A stretch of 64,000 nt of DNA from Hippopus hippopus (taxonomy: Eukaryota > Mollusca > Bivalvia > Cardiida > Cardiidae). The notes under the pieces are model-generated. The model ran no database searches, was not told where the DNA came from, and saw nothing but the letters and a program-made list of their open reading frames with translations. Every line of letters starts with the position of its first letter. Position 1 is the first letter of the stretch. The stretch is from positions 4,158,132 through 4,222,131 of the forward strand of contig OX328103.1 of NCBI GenBank assembly GCA_946811185.2, read 5' to 3'. The position numbers and the translations under genes were made by a program. Below are positions 43,901-48,437 of the stretch, in pieces.

Positions 43901-46704
43901 ACTTGGTCACAATGTTTGTCTTGATGATATCTCGGATGATTTCGAAAATGGGTCATGTCAGGTCAAAAACGAGGTCACTAGGTCAAATCTTAGAAAAACC
44001 TTGTGTACGCTCTAGAGGCCACATTTTCAGTCCGATACTCATGAAACTTGGTCAGAATGTTTTCCTCAATGATATCTTGGACGAGTTCGAAAATGGGTCA
44101 TGTTGGGTCAAAAACTAGGTAACTAGGTCAAATCTTAGAAAAACCTTGCGTACGCTCTAGAGGCCACATTTTCAGTCAGATACTCATGAAACTTGGTCAG
44201 AATGTTTGTCTCGATGATATCTCAGACGAGTTTGAAAATGGGTCCCGTCGGGTCAAAAACTAGGTCACTAGGTCAAATCTTAAAAAAACCTTGTGTACGC
44301 TATAGAGGCCACATTTTTAGTCAGATACTCATGAAACTTGGTCAGAATGTTTGCCTTGATGATATCTCGGATGATTTCGAAAATGGGTCATGTCAGGTCA
44401 AAAACTAGGTCACTAGGTCAAATCCTAGAAAAACCTTGTGTACACTTTAGAGGCCACATTTTCAGTCCGATACTCATGAAACTTGGTCAGAATGTTTTCC
44501 TCAATGATATCTCGGACGAGTTCGAAAATGGGTCATGTCTGGTCAAAAACAGGTCACTAGGTCAAATTTTATAAAAACCTTGGCCACATTTTCAGCCCAA
44601 AACTCTTGAAAGTTGGTCAGAATGTTTGCCTTGATGATATCTCAGACTAGTTTGAAAATGGGTCATGTCGGGCAAAAGTCTAGGTTACTACGTCATATCT
44701 TACAAAAACCTTGTATACACTCTTGAGGCCACATTTACAGCCCAAAACTTGAGAAAGTTGGTCAGAATGTTTGTCTTGATTATATCTTGGTCGAGTTCGA
44801 GAATGGGTCATGTCGGGTCAAAAACTAGGTCACTAGGTCAAATCTTAGAAAAACCTTGTGTACGCTCTTGAGGCCACATTTTCAGCCCAAAACCCTTGAA
44901 AGTTGGTCAGAATATTTGTCTTGATTATATCTCGGTTGAGTTCGAGAATGGGTTGTGTCGGGTCAAAAACTAGGTCACTAGGTCAAATCCTAGAAAAACC
45001 TTGTGTACACTCTAGAGGCCACATTTTCAGTCCGATACTCATGAAACTTGGTCAGAATGTTTGCCTTGATGATATCTCGGACGAGTTCGAAAATGGGTCA
45101 TGTCGGGTCAAAAACAGGTCACTAGGTCAAATCTTAGAAAAACCTTGTGTACGCTCTAGAGGCCACATTTTCAGTCCGATACTCATGAAACTTGGTCAGA
45201 ATGTTTTCCTCAATGATATCTTGGACGAGTTCGAAAATGGGTCATGTTGGGTCAAAAACTAGGTAACTAGGTCAAATCTTAGAAAAACCTTGTGTACGCT
45301 CTAGAGGCCACATTTTCAGTCAGATACTCATGAAACCTGGCCAGAATGTTTGTCTTTATGATATCTTGGATAAGTTTGAAAATGGGTCATGTCAGGCAAA
45401 AAACTAGGTCACTAGATCATACCTTAGAAATACCTTGTGTACGCTCTAGAGGCCACATTTTCAGCCCAAAACTCTCGAAAGTTGGTCAGAATGTTTGTCT
45501 TGATGATATCTCGGTCGAGTTTGAGAATGGGTCATATTGGGTAGATTGAAAATGGGTCATGTTTGGTCAAAAGACTCAGGTGAGCGACTTTAGGGCCATC
45601 ATGGCCCTCTTGTTAAACATTGAAGAGTCATCACTACTTGGACCTAGACATTTTTGTATGTAATATACAATAGGTTCTGTCATTTCTATCAAATCTTTTG
45701 GCATTTAAAACAGGTTCCATCCTCCCTTTGAAAGCACTTGGAATTAAACCTTTAACACAATCTTGAGTTTTAATATTCCCAGGGAGGAAGGCTTTATAAA
45801 ACATTGTGGGGAAAAAGAGAAAATGCTGGTAACAAGCAATTTCTCCTTTTCTCACAAGGGTTTTCTATCCTGTCAAGCACAACTTTTGTCATTTGATCCA
45901 CCTTTAGTTTGTTGTCCACAAACGCTTGCAATTTGGACAAGTCGTAAACTTTTTTGTGTCAGATCTAGTTGACAACTGAATTAGACATTGCCTCTGTAAC
46001 ATTTGTTCTGTTATTTTCTCTAGGATTTCAGTGAAGAAGAGCCTGATCCTTGGTCCACTCCTCTACCATTACCTATTGTAGGCTACCTGACTAAATGTCT
46101 ACATGAACATAGACACAAGAAAAAATTGGGTCACAACCATCACAACACTTTACCTGTTGACAAGGTTGCACATATAGAAAAAAGAAACGATCAGATGTAT
46201 ACAAAAGTAGACCCCAAAGACTTCTATCAGACAGAGAGTTTGTTAGCTACTAGTTTTAGTGATATACTTGTACCATCAAATGGTCATCAGGAAAATGGTA
46301 GAATAGGTAATAAAGTGGATCACTATCAGATACTGGAAACTAATGACCGAAGGTACAAAATACGTCAGAATGATATGACCAATATTTATCAGAGTTCAGA
46401 TGAAATAAACAGCCATGAAGCAACTCAGAAATTTAATAAAACTGACAGAAATACTGATAATGACTCAGATTTAACAGACTCCAGCCTTGTTAGTCATGAA
46501 GCCTTGTTGGATGAATCTGTGGAGGATTCTAGTTGCTCTGATGTGGAAAGTGTTAGATCAGATCATGACAGCTCTGATGTTGTACATGATGGCAATGATG
46601 ATGATGGTAATCCAGAGGAGGATTATGACGGAGATGATTCGGATTTGGAGAGTGATAACGAGCAAGACATGGACAAGTTTTCTAATTATTGCGTCATCTT
46701 GTGA
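20353..46704 (+). CDS. Ankyrin-repeat protein with acidic tail and C-terminal CaaX box
   Basis: Eighteen exons join at 20353..20469, 21563..21685, 21815..21976, 22262..22369, 23023..23103, 23906..23992, 24782..24865, 26109..26201, 26886..27002, 28106..28219, 29268..29372, 31211..31276, 34179..34337, 35583..35701, 37186..37312, 37735..37836, 39132..39212 and 46024..46704: 2526 nt, 841 aa. All introns are GT-AG; 16 of 17 are phase 0 and one is phase 2. An in-frame TAA at 20344 and an acceptor-like TTATTGTAG before it support this start, with an upstream 5' UTR exon. Degenerate ankyrin units are visible, e.g. LLTLHGADINFLDE (67-80), FLRCGSDITLKNK, WRAVETDDAMTVRRLI, LVHAVLAGDIQSVKTILKSG, ATPLFYAMCENDKDLVDLLI, LRQAVEDGDLSTVKEML, PLLHKAVLRKHINVVREI and TAFHYAYGMDDGKDLVFLLE. 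The last exon encodes a Ser/Asp/Glu-rich tail ending NYCVIL. No kinase, death or SOCS domain was seen. I do not recognise a named orthologue. Probably a membrane-anchored scaffold, by inference. Confidence 0.9.
20602..20886 (-). mobile_element. Family B MITE, inverted, with a small internal tandem repeat
   Basis: GAGCCATGCTCTGTGAAAAG to GGTGTGGCTC, with the hairpin CAGGTCAGCCTGCGC near 20655. A 14-bp unit (GATGCATTACCGA) is tandemly repeated at 20822-20863. Confidence 0.75.
20915..21061 (-). repeat. SINE-1 fragment
   Basis: TTATATCTTGGCAATAGCTG...GGGGCTCTGAATTG resembles the tail half of the SINE-1 copies; the tRNA head is absent. Confidence 0.45.
21075..21257 (+). mobile_element. Family A MITE, diverged
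   Basis: CAAAGCATTTGCCGACAAC and the GGATGGAAAACAT segment are kept; the palindrome is weak; the end merges with the next TTAA. Confidence 0.55.
21254..21461 (-). mobile_element. Family A MITE, inverted
   Basis: TTAACCTTTTACCTCAC start, GGTAAAGAGTCAA end; one palindrome arm is shortened. Confidence 0.7.
21563..21685 (+). CDS. Ankyrin-CaaX gene exon 2
   Basis: Residues 40-80, NIPAYHTLVR to HGADINFLDE, ending in a classical ankyrin beta-hairpin. Acceptor CCCACAG, donor GTAAAT. Confidence 0.88.
21815..21976 (+). CDS. Ankyrin-CaaX gene exon 3
   Basis: Residues 81-134, TKFNVTNKLK to CGDIAITL. No clear ankyrin motif of its own. Acceptor TTGTGCAG, donor GTATGG. Confidence 0.85.
21988..22191 (+). 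mobile_element. Family A MITE, strongly diverged
   Basis: ACAAAATTTTTTGACTAGTC and the right part up to GTAAAGGATTAA are recognisable; the palindrome is mostly lost. Confidence 0.5.
22262..22369 (+). CDS. Ankyrin-CaaX gene exon 4
   Basis: Residues 135-170, NGDIALLVYL to GSDITLKNK. The end is ankyrin-like. Acceptor TTTTAAG after a T-run, donor GTATGC. Confidence 0.88.
22454..22680 (-). mobile_element. Family A MITE, inverted
   Basis: TTAACCCATTACCACACAAT start; palindrome AATGCTGGTAACCAGCATT is present; the right end is GTGTGAAAGAGG. A second fragment (about 22700-22766) ends GGTAAAGGGTTAA. Confidence 0.7.
22877..22959 (+). repeat. (GA)n microsatellite
   Basis: About 80 bp of almost pure GA, broken by GATA and AAGA interruptions, preceded by a short G-run, in the intron before exon 5. 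Confidence 0.95.
23023..23103 (+). CDS. Ankyrin-CaaX gene exon 5
   Basis: Residues 171-197, QGEDVLEYVL to ARVLEYM. Acceptor ATCAATAG, donor GTTTGT. Confidence 0.85.
23170..23330 (+). mobile_element. Family A MITE fragment
   Basis: TGGTCCAATTTGAAAGCATT and ACATTGTGG are recognisable; the rest is lost. Confidence 0.45.
23428..23885 (-). repeat. SINE-2 with three tRNA-like heads
   Basis: The normal SINE-2 body is followed by three tandem versions of the head, marked by ATTGGCTGAGCTTGGG (23656), ACTGGCCAAGCTTGG (23718) and ATTGGCCAAGCTGGGG (23812). The array ends about 20 bp before the exon 6 acceptor. Confidence 0.65.
23906..23992 (+). CDS. Ankyrin-CaaX gene exon 6
   Basis: Residues 198-226, PGIWRAVETD to CSIHVEK. 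First half of an ankyrin unit. Acceptor CTTTTCAG, donor GTAAGT. Confidence 0.88.
24050..24136 (-). mobile_element. Family A MITE, inverted, half element
   Basis: TTAACCCTTTACCACACAAT up to the first palindrome arm, then unrelated sequence. Confidence 0.65.
24271..24568 (-). mobile_element. Family A MITE, inverted, with partial internal duplication
   Basis: TTAACCCATAACCACAC start; two GCATTTTCT arms (24358 and 24437) show that part of the element is duplicated; the end is AAAGGTTAA. Confidence 0.6.
24565..24740 (+). mobile_element. Family A MITE, shortened
   Basis: Begins at the TTAA of the previous copy; palindrome GGTGGTTACC is mutated; ends GTAAAGAGTTAA. Confidence 0.6.
24782..24865 (+). 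CDS. Ankyrin-CaaX gene exon 7
   Basis: Residues 227-254, DDVTVLQLAF to ISGIGSSM. It continues the exon 6 ankyrin unit. Flanked on either side by family A copies in opposite orientation. Confidence 0.88.
24901..25128 (-). mobile_element. Family A MITE, inverted, complete
   Basis: TTAACCCTTTACCACAC to GGTAAAGGGTTAA, 228 bp. The right TTAA is shared with the next copy. Confidence 0.85.
25125..25361 (-). mobile_element. Family A MITE, inverted
   Basis: Starts at the shared TTAA (25125) with CTCTTTACTACAC; palindrome partly mutated; ends GGTAAAGAAG. Confidence 0.75.
25415..25510. mobile_element. Family G fragment
   Basis: GGACAGTAAAGATCAGACTG and GCAGTCTGATTCTGAG form the family G palindrome; termini absent. 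Confidence 0.5.
25660..25851 (+). mobile_element. Family A MITE, one palindrome arm deleted
   Basis: The GAAAACATTATG arm is short while GCATTTTCTCCTTTTCCCAC is kept. Confidence 0.6.
25848..26057 (-). mobile_element. Family A MITE, inverted
   Basis: TTAACTCTTTACAACAC start; palindrome partly mutated; end TTGCTGTGTTGTTAA. Confidence 0.65.
26109..26201 (+). CDS. Ankyrin-CaaX gene exon 8
   Basis: Residues 255-285, DLVHAVLAGD to YNINLKNM, a nearly complete ankyrin unit (AVLAGDIQSVKTILKSG). Acceptor ATTTCAG, donor GTATGA. Confidence 0.9.
26536..26554 (+). repeat. Poly-G tract
   Basis: About 18 consecutive G in an intron; a potential G-quadruplex or assembly-fragile site. Confidence 0.85.
26886..27002 (+). 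CDS. Ankyrin-CaaX gene exon 9
   Basis: Residues 286-324, the clearest ankyrin repeat (GATPLFYAMCENDKDLVDLL, then IKYGARLDI). Acceptor TTTAACAG, donor GTAAGG. Confidence 0.92.
27102..27508 (+). mobile_element. Family A MITE split by another family A copy
   Basis: The left part (27102-27195) stops in GAAATCGTC. The right part (27425-27508) resumes AAAGGGTAGAAAATAC and ends GGTAAAGGG. The inner copy sits at the TTAA between them. Confidence 0.8.
27196..27424 (+). mobile_element. Family A MITE, complete near-consensus copy inside an older copy
   Basis: TTAA at 27196-27199 and 27421-27424; palindrome almost perfect. Confidence 0.9.
27746..27890 (-). mobile_element. Family A MITE, inverted, palindrome deleted
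   Basis: TTAACACCATACC...GACCCTGAGGGAGAAGGCTT joins directly to TTTTCTATCCTGTCA, so the hairpin has been lost cleanly. Confidence 0.6.
28106..28219 (+). CDS. Ankyrin-CaaX gene exon 10
   Basis: Residues 325-362, LEIPLYFVAL to PVDQLFYK. Acceptor AATGTTTCAG, donor GTAATT. Confidence 0.88.
28405..28856 (+). mobile_element. Family B MITE split by family C
   Basis: GAGCCATACTCTGGC at the left and CACAGAGCATGGCTC at the right. The order resumes at ATTTATGGGTCC after the insertion at 28479-28739. Confidence 0.8.
28479..28739 (+). mobile_element. Family C MITE with ATTT duplication
   Basis: GGCCTGCAACACACG to GGTTTTGCAGGCC, flanked by ATTT at 28475-28478 and 28740-28743. Two GC-rich hairpins (GCCTGCGCATTCCGCGCAGG and a relative) lie inside. 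Confidence 0.85.
28970..29229 (+). mobile_element. Family B MITE beside exon 11
   Basis: GAACCATGCTCTGGC to ACAGAGCATGGCTC, ending 38 bp before exon 11 and immediately ahead of its polypyrimidine tract. Confidence 0.75.
29268..29372 (+). CDS. Ankyrin-CaaX gene exon 11
   Basis: Residues 363-397, GCNVVFYCIE to VLTQYIK. Acceptor TTTCTTTCAG, donor GTTGGT. Confidence 0.88.
29395..29597 (+). repeat. SINE-3, tRNA-derived
   Basis: B-box-like GGTTCGGAGTTAGATAC, a GGCCCACACATTCAGTGCG body, and a tail of AAATAAATAAACTAAACTAA repeats. Same type as 61378-61565. Confidence 0.65.
30445..30693 (-). mobile_element. Family A MITE, inverted
   Basis: TTAACCTTTTACCACAC start, with a short internal duplication of the CTTTTGAAA segment; ends at the TTAA (30690) shared with the next copy. 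Confidence 0.75.
30690..30918 (+). mobile_element. Family A MITE, complete near-consensus copy
   Basis: TTAACTCTTTACCAAACGAC to GGTAAAGAGTTAA, 229 bp. Confidence 0.88.
30919..31101 (-). mobile_element. Family A MITE, inverted, left end missing
   Basis: The palindrome is eroded; CACCTGCAAATGTTTTCAG and TTGGTAAAAAGG are recognisable. Confidence 0.55.
31211..31276 (+). CDS. Ankyrin-CaaX gene exon 12
   Basis: A 66-nt exon, residues 398-419, NTDARNFAKNLAKDEHVSII then DK. Acceptor TTTTTCAG, donor GTAAAA. Confidence 0.85.
31345..31662 (-). mobile_element. Family A MITE, inverted, with a ~70-bp internal tandem duplication
   Basis: The segment CTTTTAAGAACAAGTTTG...TTGTTGTCTGA occurs twice (from about 31461 and 31531). 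The ends are family A type. Confidence 0.7.
31728..33410 (+). mobile_element. Family A MITE split by a family F element
   Basis: The left part ends in the palindrome arm CTTGCATTTTT. The right part resumes CATTTCCAACAATATTTTC and ends TAGTAAAGAGTTAA. Confidence 0.65.
31842..33342 (+). repeat. Family F element with ~145-bp tandem array, copy 1
   Basis: Start AGCTCACCTGAGCACAAAG; end CTCAGGTGAGCGACTTCAGG plus GGGCCATCATGCCCCTC. In between, units anchored on GTCAGAATGTTTG recur at 31980, 32126, 32272, 32417, 32562, 32707, 32853, 32999 and 33144, spaced 145-146 bp. The spacing is not a multiple of three and the frames are not conserved, so it is unlikely to be coding. Confidence 0.85.
33450..33678 (+). 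mobile_element. Family A MITE, complete near-consensus copy
   Basis: TTAACTCTTTACCAAACGAC to GGTAAAGGGTTAA. Confidence 0.88.
33675..34120 (-). mobile_element. Family A MITE, inverted, split by another family A copy
   Basis: The left part (33675-33796) ends TTTTTTATCTTT. The right part (34026-34120) resumes GACAAACC and contains GTCATCTGCAAATGCTTTC. The inner copy is at 33797. Confidence 0.75.
33797..34025 (+). mobile_element. Family A MITE, complete, nested
   Basis: TTAACTCTATACCAAATGAC to GGTAAAGAGTTAA with an intact palindrome. Confidence 0.88.
34179..34337 (+). CDS. Ankyrin-CaaX gene exon 13
   Basis: Residues 420-472, IVTEWCMDDNCHDNRNILAL to FLQMLPEYE. Cysteine-rich (CMDDNC, CC) but no recognised zinc site. 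Acceptor TCTAACAG, donor GTAAGA. Confidence 0.88.
34443..34658 (-). mobile_element. Family A MITE, inverted
   Basis: TTAACCCTCTACCAAAC start; palindrome shortened to AAAATGGTAACCAGCATTTT. Confidence 0.7.
34690..34862 (+). mobile_element. Family A MITE, left end missing
   Basis: CAGATGACACAATAAACC to GTTGTAAAGGATTAA. Confidence 0.55.
34859..35030 (-). mobile_element. Family A MITE, inverted, partial
   Basis: Starts at the TTAA of the previous copy; TTTGTTGTCTGCAAATGC and GTCTGGTAACTGG are recognisable. Confidence 0.55.
35583..35701 (+). CDS. Ankyrin-CaaX gene exon 14
   Basis: Residues 473-511 plus two bases of codon 512: NYKSKLRQAVEDGDLSTVKE is an ankyrin helix pair. The only exon of this gene ending in phase 2 (donor GTAAAA). 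Confidence 0.88.
35880..36135 (-). repeat. SINE-2
   Basis: GTTGGTTGTATGGTGTTTAACGCC...CAGTGCACCTATCCATGC...GAAAGAAATTTGCCGAGCCGGGG; the tRNA-like head is truncated. Confidence 0.65.
36290..36779 (+). mobile_element. Family B MITE split by family A
   Basis: GGTTTGGCAAAAAGG start; hairpin CAGGTCAGCCTGCGTGG at 36469; family A inserted after GCATTAA; remainder AACCCCTTTTGACTCAGCATGG. Confidence 0.75.
36526..36754 (+). mobile_element. Family A MITE, complete, inside family B
   Basis: TTAACCCTTTCCCAAACGAG to GGTAAAGGGTTAA. The flanks rejoin as the family B sequence GCATTAAaaccccttt. Confidence 0.88.
36910..37135 (-). repeat. SINE-1
   Basis: The minus-strand head TGGCTCAGTAATAAAGCG and CCAGGTTCAAGGCTC matches the copies at 13190 and 14187. 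It ends about 50 bp before exon 15. Confidence 0.6.
37186..37312 (+). CDS. Ankyrin-CaaX gene exon 15
   Basis: Completes Arg512, then residues 513-554: VTGDGQPLLHKAVLRKHINV, then VREIAQCLMYKCC. A typical ankyrin unit. Acceptor ATTTTAG, donor GTACTG. Confidence 0.9.
37391..37605 (-). mobile_element. Family A MITE, inverted, diverged
   Basis: GAAAATATTGTAGGAAAAGG and GATTTGTTGTCTGTAAATGC are recognisable. Confidence 0.6.
37735..37836 (+). CDS. Ankyrin-CaaX gene exon 16
   Basis: Residues 555-588, FFRTAFHYAYGMDDGKDLVF to FTMDK. Two tandem TTTTTCAG acceptors exist; only the first (AG at 37733-37734) keeps the frame. Use of the second would shift it to an early stop. Confidence 0.87.
37897..38364 (+). 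mobile_element. Family E element, copy 2
   Basis: TCATGCTTTTACAGTAG start; terminal hairpin GGTGAAAGATCGAAATTT / AAATTTCAATCTTTCAC. Confidence 0.75.
38423..38530 (-). repeat. tRNA-like sequence, probably SINE head or tRNA pseudogene
   Basis: On the minus strand: TTAGCTCAGTGGTTATGG, an anticodon-like arm GGTCTTTTAAACC (anticodon position TTT), an overlong variable region, then GGGTTCAATTCCC. The acceptor ends do not pair, so it is not called as a functional tRNA gene. Confidence 0.5.
38640..39017 (+). mobile_element. Family B MITE (5' truncated) split by family A
   Basis: The body with AAAAACTGGCTGAATCATGAGG is followed by ATATGCATTAA, the family A copy, and the end CTTTCCTCAGAACATGACTC. Confidence 0.65.
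38786..38987 (+). mobile_element. Family A MITE inside family B
   Basis: TTAACTCTTTACCAAACGAC to GGTAAAGGGTTAA with an intact palindrome; ~25 bp are missing in the right half. Confidence 0.82.
39132..39212 (+). CDS. Ankyrin-CaaX gene exon 17
   Basis: Residues 589-615, DGRSPLAFKDRRGLKEMEDL then IQYQILQ. Acceptor TTGTACAG, donor GTATTT. The following intron is 6.8 kb, the longest in the gene. Confidence 0.88.
39261..39500 (-). mobile_element. Family B MITE, inverted
   Basis: GGTGATGCTCTGTGAAAAGG start; hairpin CAGGTCAACCTGTGCGG and its complement; end CCAAAGCATGACTC. Confidence 0.65.
39535..41683 (+). repeat. Family F element with ~318-bp units
   Basis: A short family F piece (39535-39785) is followed by a full element starting AGCTCACCTGAGCACAACG at 39904 and ending CAGGTGAGCGATCCAGGGCC at 41647. 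Units beginning GTCAACAATTCTTTAAACATC lie at 39978, 40470 and 40788. The sequences just outside it match the unbroken repeat at 15640-15905, so it appears to be inserted in that repeat. Confidence 0.7.
41829..42083 (+). mobile_element. Family B MITE with AATT duplication
   Basis: GAGCCGTGCTCTGGC to AGAGCATGTTTC, flanked by AATT at 41825-41828 and 42084-42087. Hairpin CAGGTCGACCTGCGAGG inside. Confidence 0.8.
42181..42410 (+). mobile_element. Family A MITE, complete
   Basis: TTAAACACTTTACC to GGTAAAGGGTTAA. The right TTAA is shared with the next copy. Confidence 0.85.
42407..42635 (-). mobile_element. Family A MITE, inverted
   Basis: TTAACCCTTTACCAAAC start, perfect palindrome, end TTGGTTAAAAG. 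Confidence 0.82.
42655..42920 (+). repeat. Family F fragment
   Basis: One array unit (TTGTCAGAATGTTTGTCTTG) and the end AGGTGAATTATTCAGGACC; the first 75 bp also match 17227-17303. Confidence 0.5.
42999..43269 (-). mobile_element. Family B MITE with ATAT duplication
   Basis: GAGCCATGCTCTAAG to CCAAAGCATGACCC, flanked by ATAT at 42995-42998 and 43270-43273. The second ATAT also flanks the adjacent family C element. Confidence 0.75.
43274..43534 (+). mobile_element. Family C MITE with ATAT duplication
   Basis: GGCTTGCAACAAGC to GTGTTGCAGGCC, flanked by ATAT (43270-43273 and 43535-43538). GC hairpins GCCTGCGCAGTCCGCGCAGG inside. Confidence 0.85.
43640..45616 (+). repeat. Family F element with regular 145-bp tandem array, copy 2
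   Basis: Thirteen units anchored on the GTCAGAATGTTT motif at 43761, 43906, 44051, 44196, 44341, 44486, 44616, 44761, 44906, 45051, 45195, 45340 and 45485. The spacing is 145 bp except one 130 and one 144. Ends CTCAGGTGAGCGACTTTAGG plus GGGCCATCATGGCCCTC. Frames through the array are by-products of the repeat. Confidence 0.9.
45743..45965 (-). mobile_element. Family A MITE, inverted, before the last exon
   Basis: TTAAACCTTTAACAC start; palindrome slightly mutated; the end lies ~60 bp upstream of the exon 18 acceptor. Confidence 0.65.
46024..46704 (+). CDS. Ankyrin-CaaX gene exon 18 (last)
   Basis: Residues 616-841. It starts DFSEEEPDPWSTPLPLPIVG, then a basic/His stretch (HEHRHKKKLGHNHHN), then a Ser/Asp-rich disordered region whose last ~90 residues are strongly acidic, ending DKFSNYCVIL. 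CVIL fits a CaaX box with X=Leu, the geranylgeranyltransferase-I preference. Acceptor TTCTCTAG. Confidence 0.92.
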   Translation, partial: DFSEEEPDPWSTPLPLPIVGYLTKCLHEHRHKKKLGHNHHNTLPVDKVAHIEKRNDQMYTKVDPKDFYQTESLLATSFSDILVPSNGHQENGRIGNKVDHYQILETNDRRYKIRQNDMTNIYQSSDEINSHEATQKFNKTDRNTDNDSDLTDSSLVSHEALLDESVEDSSCSDVESVRSDHDSSDVVHDGNDDDGNPEEDYDGDDSDLESDNEQDMDKFSNYCVIL

Positions 46705-46885
46705 TACGATGACCTGTCAGTGTTTCCAACTGCATGTTGTCTGTCATATTTCACCCTTCTCAACCCCTACAGTCGCATCCCACCACAACCATTTGATGAT
46801 CTATTTATTTATTGTTTTTTGTTTACAAGTCTATGAGTAGCTAGTATTCGAAGAACTGCTTAAAATCAAAAGGACAAATTTAAGA

Positions 46886-46966
46886 TTAAAAACCTTTTAC
46901 CAAAAGATACAGTGTTTTGACAGTCCTGAGGAAGAGGGCTTTTGAAAACAATGTGGGAAACAAATA
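46886..46966 (-). mobile_element. Family A MITE fragment, inverted
   Basis: TTAAAAACCTTTTACC...GAGGGCTTTTGAAAACAATG; cut after the first palindrome arm. About 180 bp past the stop codon, possibly in the 3' UTR. Confidence 0.6.
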
Positions 46967-47181
46967 GCCACAAATACAATTGTAGTAAATATGAAGAGGT
47001 CAATTAAGAATCAAATAGAAGACATGCCTTGACATAAGATTAGACTGCATGCTGTCTGGTATTGCTTAATACTGTCTGCAGATGTAACTTATGGACAGTG
47101 AAGGGTTAAATTGCATAGTCCAGCTGCACAGTATAGCTTTCCTGTTTTTTTTTTCCCAAGCCATTTTCAGTGAGCAAGACA

Positions 47182-47734
47182 TTAGTTGTACGGTCAGGTG
47201 GCAGGGGACTTGGAAACTTGTTCATGGCTGTGGTGAAACAAGTTGCCACCTCGGCGAGGTGGCAACATGTTTCACCACAGCCGTGAACAAGTTTCCAAGG
47301 TGGCGACATATTTCATCACAGCCGTGAACAAGTTTCCAAGTCCCCTGCCACCTGACCGTACAACGAATTTATTATACTGCAAAAGTTTTACCATTCCAAC
47401 ATGTGTTAAGTGAAATTTACCTGTTTTTTGGTTTCAAAAATTGAGTACGCTGACGAAGTAAAATTTCCCTTCTGAGTGCCCCAATTCAATAAAAACTGAC
47501 GTCACTGGGAACTGACGTCACTGAAACCTTGGAAAAACGGGCAGTTTGGTGCATAATTTTGATGTTAATCTTGATCGACGCCGCCATTTTTGATGTTGTG
47601 TTGAAAGTTTAGTCATGTATACGGGGCTTCCGAAAGGGAAACTGCTTTTATGTTGGTTTTGCCAGTGTACATGATATATATGTTCGGGGCATATTATCCA
47701 ATCAGATCACGAGAAATTTCTTTGCAGTATAATA
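47182..47734 (+). mobile_element. Family D hairpin element, copy 2
   Basis: TTAGTTGTACGGTCAGG start and TTTGCAGTATAATAA end, as in the copy at 11403. One hairpin arm segment (CCGTGAACAAGTTTCCAAG) is duplicated here. Confidence 0.8.
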
Positions 47735-47766
47735 AAGATGCCTTCAGACACTTCAGCTTGGTGTTT

Positions 47767-48437
47767 CAGGGTCCAAAAAATCCACTCGTATTTACGAGTG
47801 AGAAATGGATGAGGACGAGTGAAATATCTGTCATGGTCGTCCGACAGGACGAGTGGTAAATAGGAGGTACTAAACAAATAAGTTTTTCCAGATGAAAATT
47901 ATGTTACAGGAGACAAAACGGTCATTTCATTATTGAATAAGACAATTAAGGGTATTCTGGAAATCAAATATTGAAACAGGACGTAAAACCTGCTGGTACC
48001 CGCTCCAAATAAAGACCGGTTTCAAGTCAGCCTAATGATATAACCCGGGACATTTTCATTGCATACAGATGTTTTAATATGCCTCGGGTAGATCTAATTC
48101 AATACGAGTGACTTTGCCAATTTATCAAAACGATCGACATTAACAATAACGCAAATACTCTCCCGAAACCGGGTCCAAAAACTCTGTTGTTCTGGCTTTA
48201 TTAATTTCTTATAACTTGACCGGATAAATGATACCGGATATTCAAACCCGGTATTTAATGTTCGTTGCTATGGGAGACAATATAATTAGCGTTTCCGTTT
48301 CGTCTGAAAAAAAAAGCCAGTCAAATATTAGACGGGTTTTTCTGTTCGGACGAGTGAGGATCAAGGCAGGGCAAGTGTTTTTTCAGAGTCACTTGTCCTA
48401 CAGGACGAGTGTCCTTTCCGGAAATTTTTGGACCCTG
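47767..48437 (+). mobile_element. hAT-like non-autonomous element
   Basis: Termini CAGGGTCCAAAAA and TTTTTGGACCCTG are perfect 13-bp inverted repeats, 671 bp apart. ACGAGTG-type motifs cluster just inside both ends (47787-47860 and 48347-48412) in both orientations, like subterminal transposase sites of hAT elements. No transposase frame; no clean 8-bp duplication found. Confidence 0.7.

Noticed and set aside
44903..45262. Open frames of 119 aa and similar within the 145-bp array (MVRIFVLIISRLSS type)
   Set aside because: The period is not a multiple of three and the frames simply follow the repeat; no conserved domain.
46487..46840. 117-aa frame overlapping the last ankyrin-gene exon
   Set aside because: A +1 frame shadow of exon 18, methionine-rich because of GATGAT-type codons of the acidic tail.
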